Below, piece after piece: positions 8,144-15,853 of a stretch of DNA of 33,358 nucleotides. Each line of letters starts with the position of its first letter. Position 1 is the first letter of the stretch. The position numbers and the translations under genes were made by a program. Location of the stretch: the NCBI GenBank assembly GCA_938005705.1, contig CALLML010000130.1, forward strand, positions 1 to 33,358, read 5' to 3'. Source of the DNA: an uncultured bacterium. Lineage in GTDB: Bacteria; Verrucomicrobiota; Kiritimatiellia; PWTM01. Under the pieces are notes generated by a model. It was not told where the DNA came from. It ran no database searches and worked only from the letters and a program-made list of their open reading frames with translations.

Positions 8144-8809
8144 TTAACGTTTATTATCCGTGCTTTCATGCAAGGGAAAAAGAAGAAAAAAAAGACCACC
8201 GCCCTCGCGACTCTCACGCGAAAGCGGTTCAAGTTGGTTCGAGACGTATGTCACGGGTCGCGGCTTTTTCGCGCGGGCGAACCCCATCTCTTTTCGCCAT
8301 CCCCAATAGCCGGCCGACACAGAGCGATAGGAGACCGCTCCTTTCACGGATATTGCGCGGGTCTTCCAAAGCTTGAAATAAGGGGGAAAGCCCCTTAATC
8401 CCACGAAACCAATGTGATCCATGGGCCTCGACGTTTCTTTCGGGCGTCAACTTTCTTCCCTATCGCCGCCTTATATCGGTCCCGTCGCACGCCGCGCGCG
8501 TCGGACAAGAGTGGACAGGGCAGAAGGAGAGAACCCTCCCCACTACTCGCCGTCAGATTCCCGAACGGGGTATGTCACGCCTTGCAGTCGTCCGGGAACC
8601 GTCATCCTGTCCCTCTGCCGCCCTACCGAGACCTATTATGTCAAATATCCGCTCCGTCCCTTGGGAGTGTTGCATCTCTGCCTTCACCATGACGTGTCCC
8701 GGCTATGAAAGAGCGAGGCTCGCTGTTCTTCACCCAACCCCGAAATGCGATTGTTACACCCCTTGTCTGATCACCGTCGCGCAATCGAAACGCCCAATGA
8801 CAGTTCGAA
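8144..8809. other. Long intergenic region without a convincing gene
   Basis: About 670 bases lie between two divergent genes. Frames are open in places but show no coding character and no homology I recognise. I looked for tRNA, SRP RNA, tmRNA and RNase P landmarks and found none. Visible structure: an A/G-rich run near 8172-8197; a hairpin TAAGGGG-GAAAG-CCCCTTA (8379-8397); a degenerate TTCCAAAGCTTGAA just before it, similar to the palindromes at 22219-22274; and a short dyad AGCGAG-G-CTCGCT (8712-8724). It may carry an unrecognised small RNA or be decayed sequence. Confidence 0.4.
8379..8397. repeat. Hairpin in intergenic region
   Basis: Perfect 7-bp stem TAAGGGG/CCCCTTA with a GAAAG loop. 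There is no T tract, so a structural or regulatory role is as likely as termination. Confidence 0.4.
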
Positions 8810-8838
8810 TTGACCCGCTGCGGCGCTCAGTCTATTGT
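8810..8838 (+). promoter_or_regulatory. Sigma-70-type promoter giving a leaderless mRNA
   Basis: TTGACC (8810-8815, 5 of 6) is followed after exactly 17 bases by TATTGT (8833-8838, 4 of 6). Transcription would start about 7-8 bases later, at or next to the A of ATG 8846. There is no ribosome-binding site before that ATG. The TTG of the -35 is also the first possible start of a longer frame, but residues from it are not signal-like. Confidence 0.6.
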
Positions 8839-8845
8839 GCGAAGC

Positions 8846-9820
8846 ATGGTTGTCTTTCGCACATGGTTGTTTGTTTTACTGGTTTTACTCGTCGCCCCAG
8901 ATTTCACAGACGCGGCGGAACGCGGCCTGTTCGTGGAAGCCGAGGGGCCGAGGCCTTGGTATACCATGCTGCGTCCTGCGCGGCGGGACCCCGCCGCCCA
9001 GCTTGCCTATGCGCGCGAATTGCGCGACCGCGGCTCGAGATGGTGGGCGCGGCGTCATTACCGGGCGTTAATTGCCAGCTGGCCGTCATCCCCCGAAGCG
9101 TCTATCGCGCAGTTGGAGTTGGCGAAAATGCTCGAGGAGGCTGGTGCCCATGAAGAGGCATTCGCCGCTTATCAGCATTTAATGGAGCGCTATCCGGGAC
9201 GATTCCCCTTCGACGAGGTATATGATCGCCAGCTCCAAATTGCCGAACAGATGCTGACTCAGCGGCACTTCCGCTTTTTGTTTGGCGGATTCACAACGCC
9301 GGAGCGCGCCATACCCCTCCTTCAAAAGGTCGCAGCCAATGCTCCGTCTCGCGAGACGGCCGGTCGGGCGCAGCTTCTCCTCGGCAATGCATACCGCGAG
9401 ATGAGCGAAATCGAATCGGCCATCGCGGCCTACAGCGAGATCGAACGGCGCTTCGCGGAAACGCCCATCGGCGTGGAGGCGGCATTTCGCCGCGCCGAAT
9501 GCCTGGCCGAGAAGTCACGACGCGCTCCGAGCGATCGTCAACGGCTGGATGACGCCTGGTTTGCGTTTCACCGTTTCGTACGGCTGTTCCCGGAGTCCCC
9601 CTTCGCCGCCCAAGCCATTGAGCAGCGTGATAGTCTGCAGCAAGCCCGGGCCTGTGCGGCGTGGAAGGAAGCACGTTTTTACGAGCATCGCGGTTTAATG
9701 GGTGCGGCCATCAACGCATACGAGCGCTTTCTCAGGGATTTTTCCCAAAGTGAAAAGGCGTCAGATGCCCGCGCCCGCCTGGAGATATTGCGGCAGCAAC
9801 GGGAGAATCAAAGGCCATGA
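8846..9820 (+). CDS. Exported TPR protein, BamD-like
   Basis: The 324-residue product begins with a signal peptide (WLFVLLVLLVAPDF, then AAERG). It continues as a chain of tetratricopeptide hairpins of the YfiO/BamD and CpoB kind: SRWWARRHYRALIASWPSSPEA, HEEAFAAYQHLMERYPGRFP, IESAIAAYSEIERRFAETPIGVEA, AWFAFHRFVRLFPESPFAA and GAINAYERFLRDFSQSEKASDARARLE. It lacks a lipobox cysteine, unlike true BamD, so it is probably a soluble periplasmic protein. I chose ATG 8846 because the signal peptide and promoter geometry both point to it. Its stop overlaps the start of the LptE-like gene (ATGA), which suggests joint work in outer-membrane assembly. Confidence 0.75.
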   Translation: MVVFRTWLFVLLVLLVAPDFTDAAERGLFVEAEGPRPWYTMLRPARRDPAAQLAYARELRDRGSRWWARRHYRALIASWPSSPEASIAQLELAKMLEEAGAHEEAFAAYQHLMERYPGRFPFDEVYDRQLQIAEQMLTQRHFRFLFGGFTTPERAIPLLQKVAANAPSRETAGRAQLLLGNAYREMSEIESAIAAYSEIERRFAETPIGVEAAFRRAECLAEKSRRAPSDRQRLDDAWFAFHRFVRLFPESPFAAQAIEQRDSLQQARACAAWKEARFYEHRGLMGAAINAYERFLRDFSQSEKASDARARLEILRQQRENQRP

Positions 9821-10335
9821 GCAAGAGACTCGCATGTATCGCTATGGCGCTGGGTCCGGCGCTGATGATCGGAGGGGGCGGCTGCGCCGGTTACCGTCTC
9901 GGGTCCATGTTGCCGCCTGGCGTACGCAGTGTCAGCGTGCCCGTAGCCGTGAATCAGACTGGCGAGCCGATGATCGAAAATGAAATCACGCGCGCCGTGA
10001 TTGCGGAGATTCAACGCGACGGGTCGCTGCGCATCGCTCCCGCCGGGGAGTCCGACGCGGAGTTGAGAATCACTATCCGAGGTCACGAACTATCGCCCAT
10101 CGCCTTTCGGAGCCATGCCAGGTCCGAACCCGATGAGTACCGACTACAACTGAGCGCTACTTTCGCGCTGGTGCGATCGGGTTCGGACATCGTTATCGCC
10201 GAACATCCTGGAGCCATCGGCGAATCCACTGTCCGGTTAGCGGGCAACTTCGCCGCTGCCAAACATGAAGCCCTGCCCGCGGCAGCCCGTGACCTGGCTC
10301 GCGACATCGTGCGAAAACTGGTTGAAAACTGGTGA
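9817..10335 (+). CDS. lptE: LptE-like LPS-assembly lipoprotein
   Basis: The 172 residues fit the LptE family: a short signal ending at C23 (IGGGGCAGYRLG), a GYRLGSMLPPGVRSVSVPV opening, and NEITRAVIAEIQRDGSLRI. A beta-rich core follows, and a C-terminal helix (AARDLARDIVRKLVENW). LptE plugs LptD and helps place lipopolysaccharide in the outer leaflet. The lipobox is weak because glycine, not leucine, stands at -3. Translation is coupled to the TPR gene before it. No lptD lies in the window. Confidence 0.75.
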   Translation: MSKRLACIAMALGPALMIGGGGCAGYRLGSMLPPGVRSVSVPVAVNQTGEPMIENEITRAVIAEIQRDGSLRIAPAGESDAELRITIRGHELSPIAFRSHARSEPDEYRLQLSATFALVRSGSDIVIAEHPGAIGESTVRLAGNFAAAKHEALPAAARDLARDIVRKLVENW

Positions 10336-10343
10336 ACGCCGTT

Positions 10344-10658
10344 TCAGGCGGATGCCGGCGCCATGGCGGGAGAGGCAGAGGGCGTCTGCATGGGAGATGG
10401 CGCAACTTTTTTGCGCAGCCGCGCCGCGGCCCGAGCCTTGCGGCGGATGGCCGTGTTTTTCGAGATCACGCCCTTCTTGGCAGCCTTGTCAAGTTCGGAA
10501 CAATAGGTTCGGAAAAGCGCTTCCGCCTCCTCGGTGGCCTCTGCGCCTTTCAAGACTTTCGCGCGGACATGTTTGATACGCGCCTTGACCTGAACATTGC
10601 GGCGCCTCGCTTTCTCAGCCTGCCGCATTCTTTTTGCCGCCTTTTTAATATTGGGCAT
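10344..10658 (-). CDS. rpsT: 30S ribosomal protein S20
   Basis: S20 binds 16S rRNA helices 9 and 44. The start MPNIKKAAKRMRQAEKARRRN is the family signature, and ATG 10658 has AAGGAG 9 bases upstream; the longer open frame to 10736 is leader. The helical-hairpin core ends with ISKNTAIRRKARAAARLRKKV. A tail of about 20 Pro/Ser/Ala residues follows (APSPMQTPSASPAMAPASA), making 104 residues against about 87 in E. coli. The gene stands alone and runs convergent to lptE, 8 bases away. Confidence 0.95.
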   Translation of the reverse strand: MPNIKKAAKRMRQAEKARRRNVQVKARIKHVRAKVLKGAEATEEAEALFRTYCSELDKAAKKGVISKNTAIRRKARAAARLRKKVAPSPMQTPSASPAMAPASA

Positions 10659-10748
10659 GAACGATCCGCTCCTTCCGAGCCTAAAATTGCGGCGCGCCGG
10701 CTTTCGCTTTCGACCGGCCTCGCTCGCGAAAAACAAGTATCGGACGCT

Positions 10749-10776
10749 ATATTACTCACGGGAAATGCTAAGTCAA
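10749..10776 (-). promoter_or_regulatory. Candidate rpsT promoter
   Basis: On the minus strand TTGACT (10776-10771) and TAATAT (10754-10749) are 16 bases apart. The leader would be about 84 bases and contains a small GCCGG/CCGGC dyad (10696-10718). S20 is translationally autoregulated in E. coli; whether this leader serves that role is unknown. Confidence 0.45.
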
Positions 10777-10904
10777 TCACGGATGCGCGCCGAAGACACG
10801 AGATGCGACTAAAAAAACGCCGCCCTCGACGACGCAGGGACCAGAAAGGATAGCGGACAGACGGTTGTTCCTGCCTGATCGGTGCGCAGTTCGCCGGGAT
10901 GAGT

Positions 10905-10933
10905 TTGTGAGGACGAAATCCAATAAGCATAAC
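10905..10933 (+). promoter_or_regulatory. Candidate promoter of the M50-like gene
   Basis: TTGTGA (10905-10910, 4 of 6) and CATAAC (10928-10933, 4 of 6) are separated by 17 bases. The start site would be near 10940, about 29 bases before GTG 10969. Confidence 0.4.
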
Positions 10934-10968
10934 ATTACCCGAAGTCCCGAACAAAAAAGGGGACTCCG

Positions 10969-11706
10969 GTGAGAATGAGCCCAACCCGCCCGCGCGTGAA
11001 ATCGGCGGCGCCTGGAACGTCACGCACTTCTTTTTTCTCGGGCGCCACCGCTATGATGGCAGGCGTTGCGTTGCTGCCGGTATGTGCCGCATTGACGTTC
11101 GCAACGATCGAGGAGTTGCGATCTGCTGTCCCTGCCGCGAGCGAATGGGCCCATTCCTCGCCCCAGTGGGGACTTGCCATCGGTTTTCTACTATGGCTAT
11201 CGCTCTATGCCACCACTCCACGCCCGATTCGCGCGTATGTGCTGGCCCATGAGCTGACCCATGCGTTCTGGGCGCTGCTACTGGGCGAACGTGTGAGTGA
11301 CCTGCGGGTCACGCGGCGCGGCGGAAGTGTTCGAATCGGGCGCAGAAGGTTTCTCGTTCTGCTGGCGCCCTATTTCTTTCCCCTATACACGCTGCTCGTG
11401 CTCGGCGCTTACGGAGTGGCGACGATGATCGGCGATCCGACGCCCTGGACGGTGTGGTGGTTGGCGGGCATCGGCTTCTCGTGGGGGTTTCACCTCACGT
11501 TCACCATCTCGATGCTGGCGGCGGGCCAGAACGACATCCGTGAGGCCGGACCGCTGCCCGCTTACGCAACGATATACCTTGTGAATCTCACCGGTCTCGC
11601 ACTGTGGATATCCGCCATCTCCCCAGCGCATTTTTTCAACATCATCGGGCGCACGATCGACTATCTGAGAGCCTGGGGGGGGGCTGTTTGCCGTTTATTG
11701 ACCTAA
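10969..11706 (+). CDS. Membrane metallopeptidase of M50/M50B type
   Basis: The 245-residue protein has about five hydrophobic helices and the zinc motif H94-E95-L-T-H98 in VLAHELTHAFWALLLGERV. It is followed by VTRRGGSVRIGRR and LVLLAPYFFPLYTLLVLGAYG, which resembles the M50B-like family, where a Gly-rich strand and AP-F/Y-FP-L follow the HExxH. These proteins cleave substrates within the membrane or are relatives of unknown activity. The third metal ligand (Asp in the LDG motif of canonical site-2 proteases) is not evident, so activity is uncertain. Start GTG 10969 has AAGGGGA 5 bases upstream; ATG 10975 is an alternative. A run of nine G (11675-11683) lies near the 3' end. Its stop codon overlaps that of the convergent toroid gene. 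Confidence 0.75.
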   Translation: MRMSPTRPRVKSAAPGTSRTSFFSGATAMMAGVALLPVCAALTFATIEELRSAVPAASEWAHSSPQWGLAIGFLLWLSLYATTPRPIRAYVLAHELTHAFWALLLGERVSDLRVTRRGGSVRIGRRRFLVLLAPYFFPLYTLLVLGAYGVATMIGDPTPWTVWWLAGIGFSWGFHLTFTISMLAAGQNDIREAGPLPAYATIYLVNLTGLALWISAISPAHFFNIIGRTIDYLRAWGGAVCRLLT

Positions 11707-13286
11707 ACCCTTTCGGATATCCGTTGCAACGTCGGATGGGTGATCCACACCCGAGACACCTCAACTTTAAGTTCGTCCTCGACCTTTTCCGTGGGGCGTT
11801 CCTCGATCTGGATGGGCTGATAGGTCGGCAGAAAACGGTAATACACCATCAAGGTCAACGCGCAGAACGACGTGGCATACACCGGCCCATATTCCTTCTC
11901 ATTGCCGTGAACCGGCGTCCAAGACCCGTCGGCGTTCTGTGCGCCGACGAAAGAACGTGCGAACACACTGTTCCATTCGTTCCACACGTTTCCGCCCACG
12001 TGAAAATGCGCCTGCGTGGCGTAGTACCAGACGTAGAGAGGATGCCCGCCCAGAGCCCGCGGGTTGTTATAATCCGCGCTCATGCCCTTCATCGATTCGA
12101 ATCCCGCCTTGGTCTCTGGATCGGCGCCGTGACCCGCCAACTGCAGACAGAGCACCGCCATACAGGTGTTCGGAAGCCGGCCCTTCACGCCGCCTTCCAC
12201 CCCATCGCCGCCGGGCGCATAAGCGAACATACGGCTCTCAGGATCGAAATTGACCTTGTATCCGTTGACGCCCTTTTCCATGGCCTCCTTCAAGCCGGGC
12301 ACTTCGAGCCCCGCGATATAGCCCGCTTTCATGGCCTGGTTCTGCCAGCCCATGACGGAGGAGTCGCGGCGGGTGTGGCTGGGATTCAGACCGTAATTGA
12401 ACGCCCCCGTCTCCTGCTGCCCTCGAATAATTCGCGCCAGAGCCTGTTCAGCGGCGGTTTTGACACTGGGAATACGCGTCAACGCGTAGGCTTCACAAAG
12501 GGCATACGTGGCGATGCCGTGACCGTAATAGCCGTGATCCACGTTTCGAAACCGATCGCCGGACCAATCCTGTTCCACCAGAAATCGAATGGCTTTCTCG
12601 ACGGTGGGTCCGTAGCGTTCTGACGATGGCGTTTCCCCGTGGGCCAGAAAGGCCAGCAGCGCCAGGCCCGTCATTGCCGTCTTGGTCTTCGCCCTGCCTT
12701 CGCCCTCCCAGGAGCCGTCCGGCAACTGGTGTTCCTTCAGCCACTCCAGCGCTTTAATCACTGCCGCTTCCGTCATCCCAAACGTCTTTCCACCGAACCG
12801 TTTTCCCATCGCCGCCCGCCCCTCTGCTGAGCGCCCTGCGAACAACCCCTTCATGACCAGTGGACTTTGCACGTCTGCCTTGATATCCAGCGCCGCAAAA
12901 TCTTCGCGCGGCGTCGGGGTCGCCATCGGCGTCACGTCCGGCGGCTGTTCCATCACGATGTCCGCATCCGGCGGACGGATATCCACATCCACATCCTTGA
13001 TTTTTTCCAGCTCCTTCTGAAGTTCCTCGAGATTGGCTGTCTCCGGCTCCATCATCATCACCTCGATTTCCGCCATTCGCCGCTCCGAGATTCCGGTGAC
13101 GAACCGAATCAGAATCACCAGAATCAGAATGTGCAGAATTATGGAACCGGTCGGCCCCCAGAGATGATCCAACATCACTCTGAGATGCCGGTTGATCCGT
13201 TGGCGGTTTGTCTCTTCAAAAACGGGAATTGCCCCGTCTCCCCCCTCCTGAGGAGGAGTGATTATTTCATCAGCCATACGATTCAT
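11703..13286 (-). CDS. TonB/TolA-like anchored alpha/alpha-toroid protein (squalene-cyclase repeats), copy 2
   Basis: This 527-residue protein is the last gene of operon A. One TM helix near the N-terminus (SIILHILILVILIRF, 48-62) carries S48-x3-H52, the spacing of the TonB and TolA anchor. It is followed by an acidic helix (METANLEELQKELEKIK-like, about 76-95) and a Pro-rich linker (about 100-125). From about residue 165 there are prenyltransferase/squalene-oxidase repeats with QW-type motifs (QLPDGSWEGEG, QQETGAFNYG, QNADGSWTPV). The DxDD catalytic motif of terpene cyclases is absent, so I infer a structural or binding toroid in the periplasm rather than an enzyme. GAGG lies 7 bases before ATG 13286. 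It is a paralogue of the gene upstream; the anchor segment is identical in DNA over 107 bases. Confidence 0.8.
   Translation of the reverse strand: MNRMADEIITPPQEGGDGAIPVFEETNRQRINRHLRVMLDHLWGPTGSIILHILILVILIRFVTGISERRMAEIEVMMMEPETANLEELQKELEKIKDVDVDIRPPDADIVMEQPPDVTPMATPTPREDFAALDIKADVQSPLVMKGLFAGRSAEGRAAMGKRFGGKTFGMTEAAVIKALEWLKEHQLPDGSWEGEGRAKTKTAMTGLALLAFLAHGETPSSERYGPTVEKAIRFLVEQDWSGDRFRNVDHGYYGHGIATYALCEAYALTRIPSVKTAAEQALARIIRGQQETGAFNYGLNPSHTRRDSSVMGWQNQAMKAGYIAGLEVPGLKEAMEKGVNGYKVNFDPESRMFAYAPGGDGVEGGVKGRLPNTCMAVLCLQLAGHGADPETKAGFESMKGMSADYNNPRALGGHPLYVWYYATQAHFHVGGNVWNEWNSVFARSFVGAQNADGSWTPVHGNEKEYGPVYATSFCALTLMVYYRFLPTYQPIQIEERPTEKVEDELKVEVSRVWITHPTLQRISERV
13072..13178. repeat. 107-base segment identical to 14651-14757
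   Basis: This block encodes the TM anchor of the second toroid protein and is base-for-base the same as the block at 14651-14757. Outside it the two genes differ at many positions: seven changes in the next 51 bases on one side and complete divergence on the other. Confidence 0.9.
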
Positions 13287-13317
13287 AGGTGCACCTCATT
13301 GCAAGTGTAATTTACAT

Positions 13318-14859
13318 TCATCCAATAATATCGACTTTCACGTCGTCTTCAGACTGCTGCGTTGGCAGTTCCTCGATTTGAATAGGCTGATAGGTGGGCA
13401 GAAACCGATAATACACCATCAGCGTCAACGCCGCAAAACATGTGCCGTATACGGGACCATAGGGCACCTCGCGCCCAATGGCCGGCGTCCAGCTCCCGTC
13501 CGCGTTCTGCGCTGCCAGATATGCCGCCGAAAACGCACGATTCCAACGATCCCACGCCTTACCGCCGGTGTGAAACATAGCCTGCGTGTGATAATACCAG
13601 TTGTATAGCGTGTCCAACCCGACGCCCGGCCCATTCCAATTAATTTCAGCCGTTGAAATCGTTTCAGCTCCGGCGCGGGCCTCCGGAGCCCCGCCATGGC
13701 CAAGAAGCTGGAGACAAAGCACGGCCTGCATGGTATTGCTCTGCCAGCGGGGCGTCACACCGGGATCGGCGGCCGATGGATCGATGGCATAGGCGAAAAG
13801 GCGGCGTTCGGGGTGATACGCCATTTTCAATCCGCTGGCGATCTGATCCATGGCCTCCTTGAGGCCCGGCACCTCGACGCCGGCCAGATATCCGGCCTTC
13901 ATCGCCTGCGACATCCAACTCATGATGGAGGTGTCGCGCCGCGTGCGATGCGGTTGCATTTCATACGTGTGACCTCCGGTCGGCTGTTGACTGCGAATAA
14001 TGACTTCAAGAGCCTTTTCAAGGGCGGGACGGATGGCAGCCACGCGCGTCAAGGCATACGCCTCGCCGAGGGCATAGGTGGCTATACCATGGGCATAGGC
14101 GCTGACGCGAGCGGGCCCTTCGGATCGGAAGCGGCCGTTCTCGCGTTGATCCTCAAGCAAAAACTTGATCGCCCGCTCGACGGTTGGACCGAATTCTTCC
14201 GAGTGTGTGGTTTCCCCATGCGACAGGAAGGTTAGCAGGGCCAGACCGGTCATGGCCGTTTTGCATTTGGCCAGCCCCTCACCCTCCCATGATCCATCCG
14301 GCAATTGTTGTTCCTTAAGCCATCGTAGGGCCCGCCAGACCGCCGCATCGAGCGCTTTGTCCCGCCCCGGCGGCGCATAGCGCGCGAGCATCGCGGCGCG
14401 CCCTTCCGCTGTCCGCCCGGCGAAGAGGCCTTTCATCACCAGCGGACTACGGACATCGGCACGGATATTCAACTCGGCGAAATCCTCCATCGGGTTCATC
14501 ACCGTGGGCCGGACTTCGGGTGGCTGCTCAACGGGAAGGGCGGTGTCGGTCGGGAGAATATCGGGAATAGTTTCTTTAATACTTTCGAGCTCTTTCTGAA
14601 GCTCCTCGAAGTTGGCCGTTTCCGGCTCAATCATCATCACCTCGATTTCTGCCATTCGCCGCTCCGAGATTCCGGTGACGAACCGAATCAGAATCACCAG
14701 AATCAGAATGTGCAGAATTATGGAACCGGTCGGCCCCCAGAGATGATCCAACATCACGTGAATTTGGCGATTCAGCCGCCAACGCAGCTCGAGAGAGGGA
14801 CTAGTCTTTTCGGCCAGAGGATCAGCCTCTGGTGGGCCCGCTACAGGATGATCGCTCAT
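13318..14859 (-). CDS. TonB/TolA-like anchored alpha/alpha-toroid protein (squalene-cyclase repeats), copy 1
   Basis: The 513-residue product is built like its downstream neighbour. It has a cytoplasmic start, one TM helix with S46-x3-H50, an acidic helix (EPETANFEELQKELESIK), a Pro-rich stretch (about 95-120) and a toroid from about 150. Toroid motifs are QLPDGSWEGEG, QQPTGGHTYEM and QNADGSWTPAI; there is no DxDD. The shared ending MVYYRFLPTYQPIQIEE is strongly conserved. I start it at ATG 14859 (MSDHPV); the longer frame to 14961 is Arg/Lys-rich and lacks protein character. The ribosome site is weak (CAGG). It lies after two ExbD-type genes, so it is the likely energy transducer of this proton-channel set. 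Confidence 0.8.
   Translation of the reverse strand: MSDHPVAGPPEADPLAEKTSPSLELRWRLNRQIHVMLDHLWGPTGSIILHILILVILIRFVTGISERRMAEIEVMMIEPETANFEELQKELESIKETIPDILPTDTALPVEQPPEVRPTVMNPMEDFAELNIRADVRSPLVMKGLFAGRTAEGRAAMLARYAPPGRDKALDAAVWRALRWLKEQQLPDGSWEGEGLAKCKTAMTGLALLTFLSHGETTHSEEFGPTVERAIKFLLEDQRENGRFRSEGPARVSAYAHGIATYALGEAYALTRVAAIRPALEKALEVIIRSQQPTGGHTYEMQPHRTRRDTSIMSWMSQAMKAGYLAGVEVPGLKEAMDQIASGLKMAYHPERRLFAYAIDPSAADPGVTPRWQSNTMQAVLCLQLLGHGGAPEARAGAETISTAEINWNGPGVGLDTLYNWYYHTQAMFHTGGKAWDRWNRAFSAAYLAAQNADGSWTPAIGREVPYGPVYGTCFAALTLMVYYRFLPTYQPIQIEELPTQQSEDDVKVDIIG
14651..14757. repeat. 107-base segment identical to 13072-13178
   Basis: Partner of the block at 13072-13178. It covers the S-x3-H TM helix and the ISERRMAEIE segment just after it. 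Confidence 0.9.
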
Positions 14860-14970
14860 TGCCTGACTCTGTGCTGTTAATACGCCGGATGAATACCATC
14901 CGCAACACATCTTCCATCCGCGGCCTTTTTTTGGACGGCGGCGCCGCGGCTCGCGACCCACAGGGTCCGT

Positions 14971-15381
14971 TCAGTTGGTGCTGATGACCGAGATATTGGA
15001 CAGTTCAGCTTTCGCGCAGAGATCAAGCACCTGAATCAGTTGGGCATGCTCCGAGTAGGCCGATACCATGATCAGCACCGTCTGCTTCTTGTCGAGTTCC
15101 GCCATGCGAATAAGGAGTCGTTCAAGCTCCGCAGCTGTGACCGGACGGTCATTTAAGGTGAACCCCTCTTTAAAGACGTTGATGCGCATCATCTTAGGGG
15201 GCACTTCCATCCGGTCCCGACGATCCTCCGGTGAGGGACGCGAAACATCGAGATGGGCGAAGACATCAATAGGCCTAATTGTGACGAGAAAATAGATGAG
15301 CAGTTGGAATACGACGTCAATCATCGGTGTCATAGGCAGGTCTGCCGGCAACTGCTCGGGCCGTTTGCGTTTGCGAGCCAT
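14971..15381 (-). CDS. ExbD/TolR-type proton-channel subunit (operon A, second)
   Basis: The 136-residue protein has a basic N-tail (ARKRKRPEQ), one TM helix with the functional aspartate D22 in MTPMIDVVFQLLIYFLV, and a periplasmic domain typical of ExbD/TolR. That domain ends with a regulatory helix and strand (IQVLDLCAKAELSNISVIST). ExbD uses this Asp to carry protons through the ExbB ring and drives TonB-type partners. ATG 15381 follows the stop of the previous exbD-type gene by one base (TGATATG) and has GGGAGG upstream. It differs clearly from the other ExbD, so the two may form a heteromer. Confidence 0.9.
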   Translation of the reverse strand: MARKRKRPEQLPADLPMTPMIDVVFQLLIYFLVTIRPIDVFAHLDVSRPSPEDRRDRMEVPPKMMRINVFKEGFTLNDRPVTAAELERLLIRMAELDKKQTVLIMVSAYSEHAQLIQVLDLCAKAELSNISVISTN

Positions 15382-15382
15382 A

Positions 15383-15808
15383 TCAGCCTCCCTCCCGTTT
15401 GGCGGGCTCCTTGATGGCGCCAAATTTGACCGTACGAAGCCCCGCTTCTGAGCAGGCATCCATCACGGCGCGAATAGCCTCGTGGGATGTTCGCATGTCT
15501 CCCCGAATAACTACGGGGAGCTCCCTGCCATACTCGGCGTGTGCTTTGCGCAGATAGGCCCGAAGCACGGGCACGGTCAGCCGCTGGTGCAAGATGGAAA
15601 TACGGCCCTGGGCATCCACATCCACATGGACTGTCCGAGGGTCTTTTGCCTCCACCGGTTTGCCGTGGGGGGCCATGGCCATCTTCAGCCGGATATCCAT
15701 ATCCTTGTTCTGAAGATCAATCGTCGTAATAAAGAAGATGATGAGCTGGAACACGACGTCAATCATCGGCGTCATGTTGACCGGCATCTCCTCGAGCTTT
15801 TTTTTCAT
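15383..15808 (-). CDS. ExbD/TolR-type proton-channel subunit (operon A, first)
   Basis: The 141 residues show the ExbD plan: a short cytoplasmic start, a TM helix with D17 in NMTPMIDVVFQLIIFFITT, and a periplasmic domain (VHVDVDAQGRISI, VVIRGDMRTSHEAIRAVMDACSEAGL, VKFGAI). These last segments correspond to the ExbD region that contacts TonB. The ribosome site is modest (GGAA, 7 bases before ATG). It lies 45 bases after the ExbB-type gene and directly before the second ExbD. Confidence 0.92.
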   Translation of the reverse strand: MKKKLEEMPVNMTPMIDVVFQLIIFFITTIDLQNKDMDIRLKMAMAPHGKPVEAKDPRTVHVDVDAQGRISILHQRLTVPVLRAYLRKAHAEYGRELPVVIRGDMRTSHEAIRAVMDACSEAGLRTVKFGAIKEPAKREGG

Positions 15809-15853
15809 CGGCCGATTCCATTCCTGCGGTCGGACCCGTGGAGGGGAGGATGG

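Noticed and set aside
8144-8809. tRNA-like or other RNA gene, prompted by GGTTCAAG and GGTTCGAGA near 8225-8245
   Set aside because: No acceptor stem or cloverleaf can be drawn around these words, and no landmark of SRP RNA, tmRNA or RNase P RNA is present.
11604-12623. 339-codon plus-strand frame opposite the toroid gene
   Set aside because: It is a shadow: the opposite strand encodes well-conserved toroid repeats, and this product shows no signal, motif or ribosome site.
13287-13296. Palindrome AGGTGCACCT just before the second toroid gene
   Set aside because: Ten bases containing the ribosome site; it is too short to form a hairpin and is expected by chance in 33 kb of GC-rich DNA.
11703-14859. 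Terpene (squalene-hopene) cyclase function for the toroid proteins
   Set aside because: The repeats have QW-type motifs but no DxDD catalytic motif, and the proteins have a TonB-like anchor and sit in an ExbB/ExbD operon.
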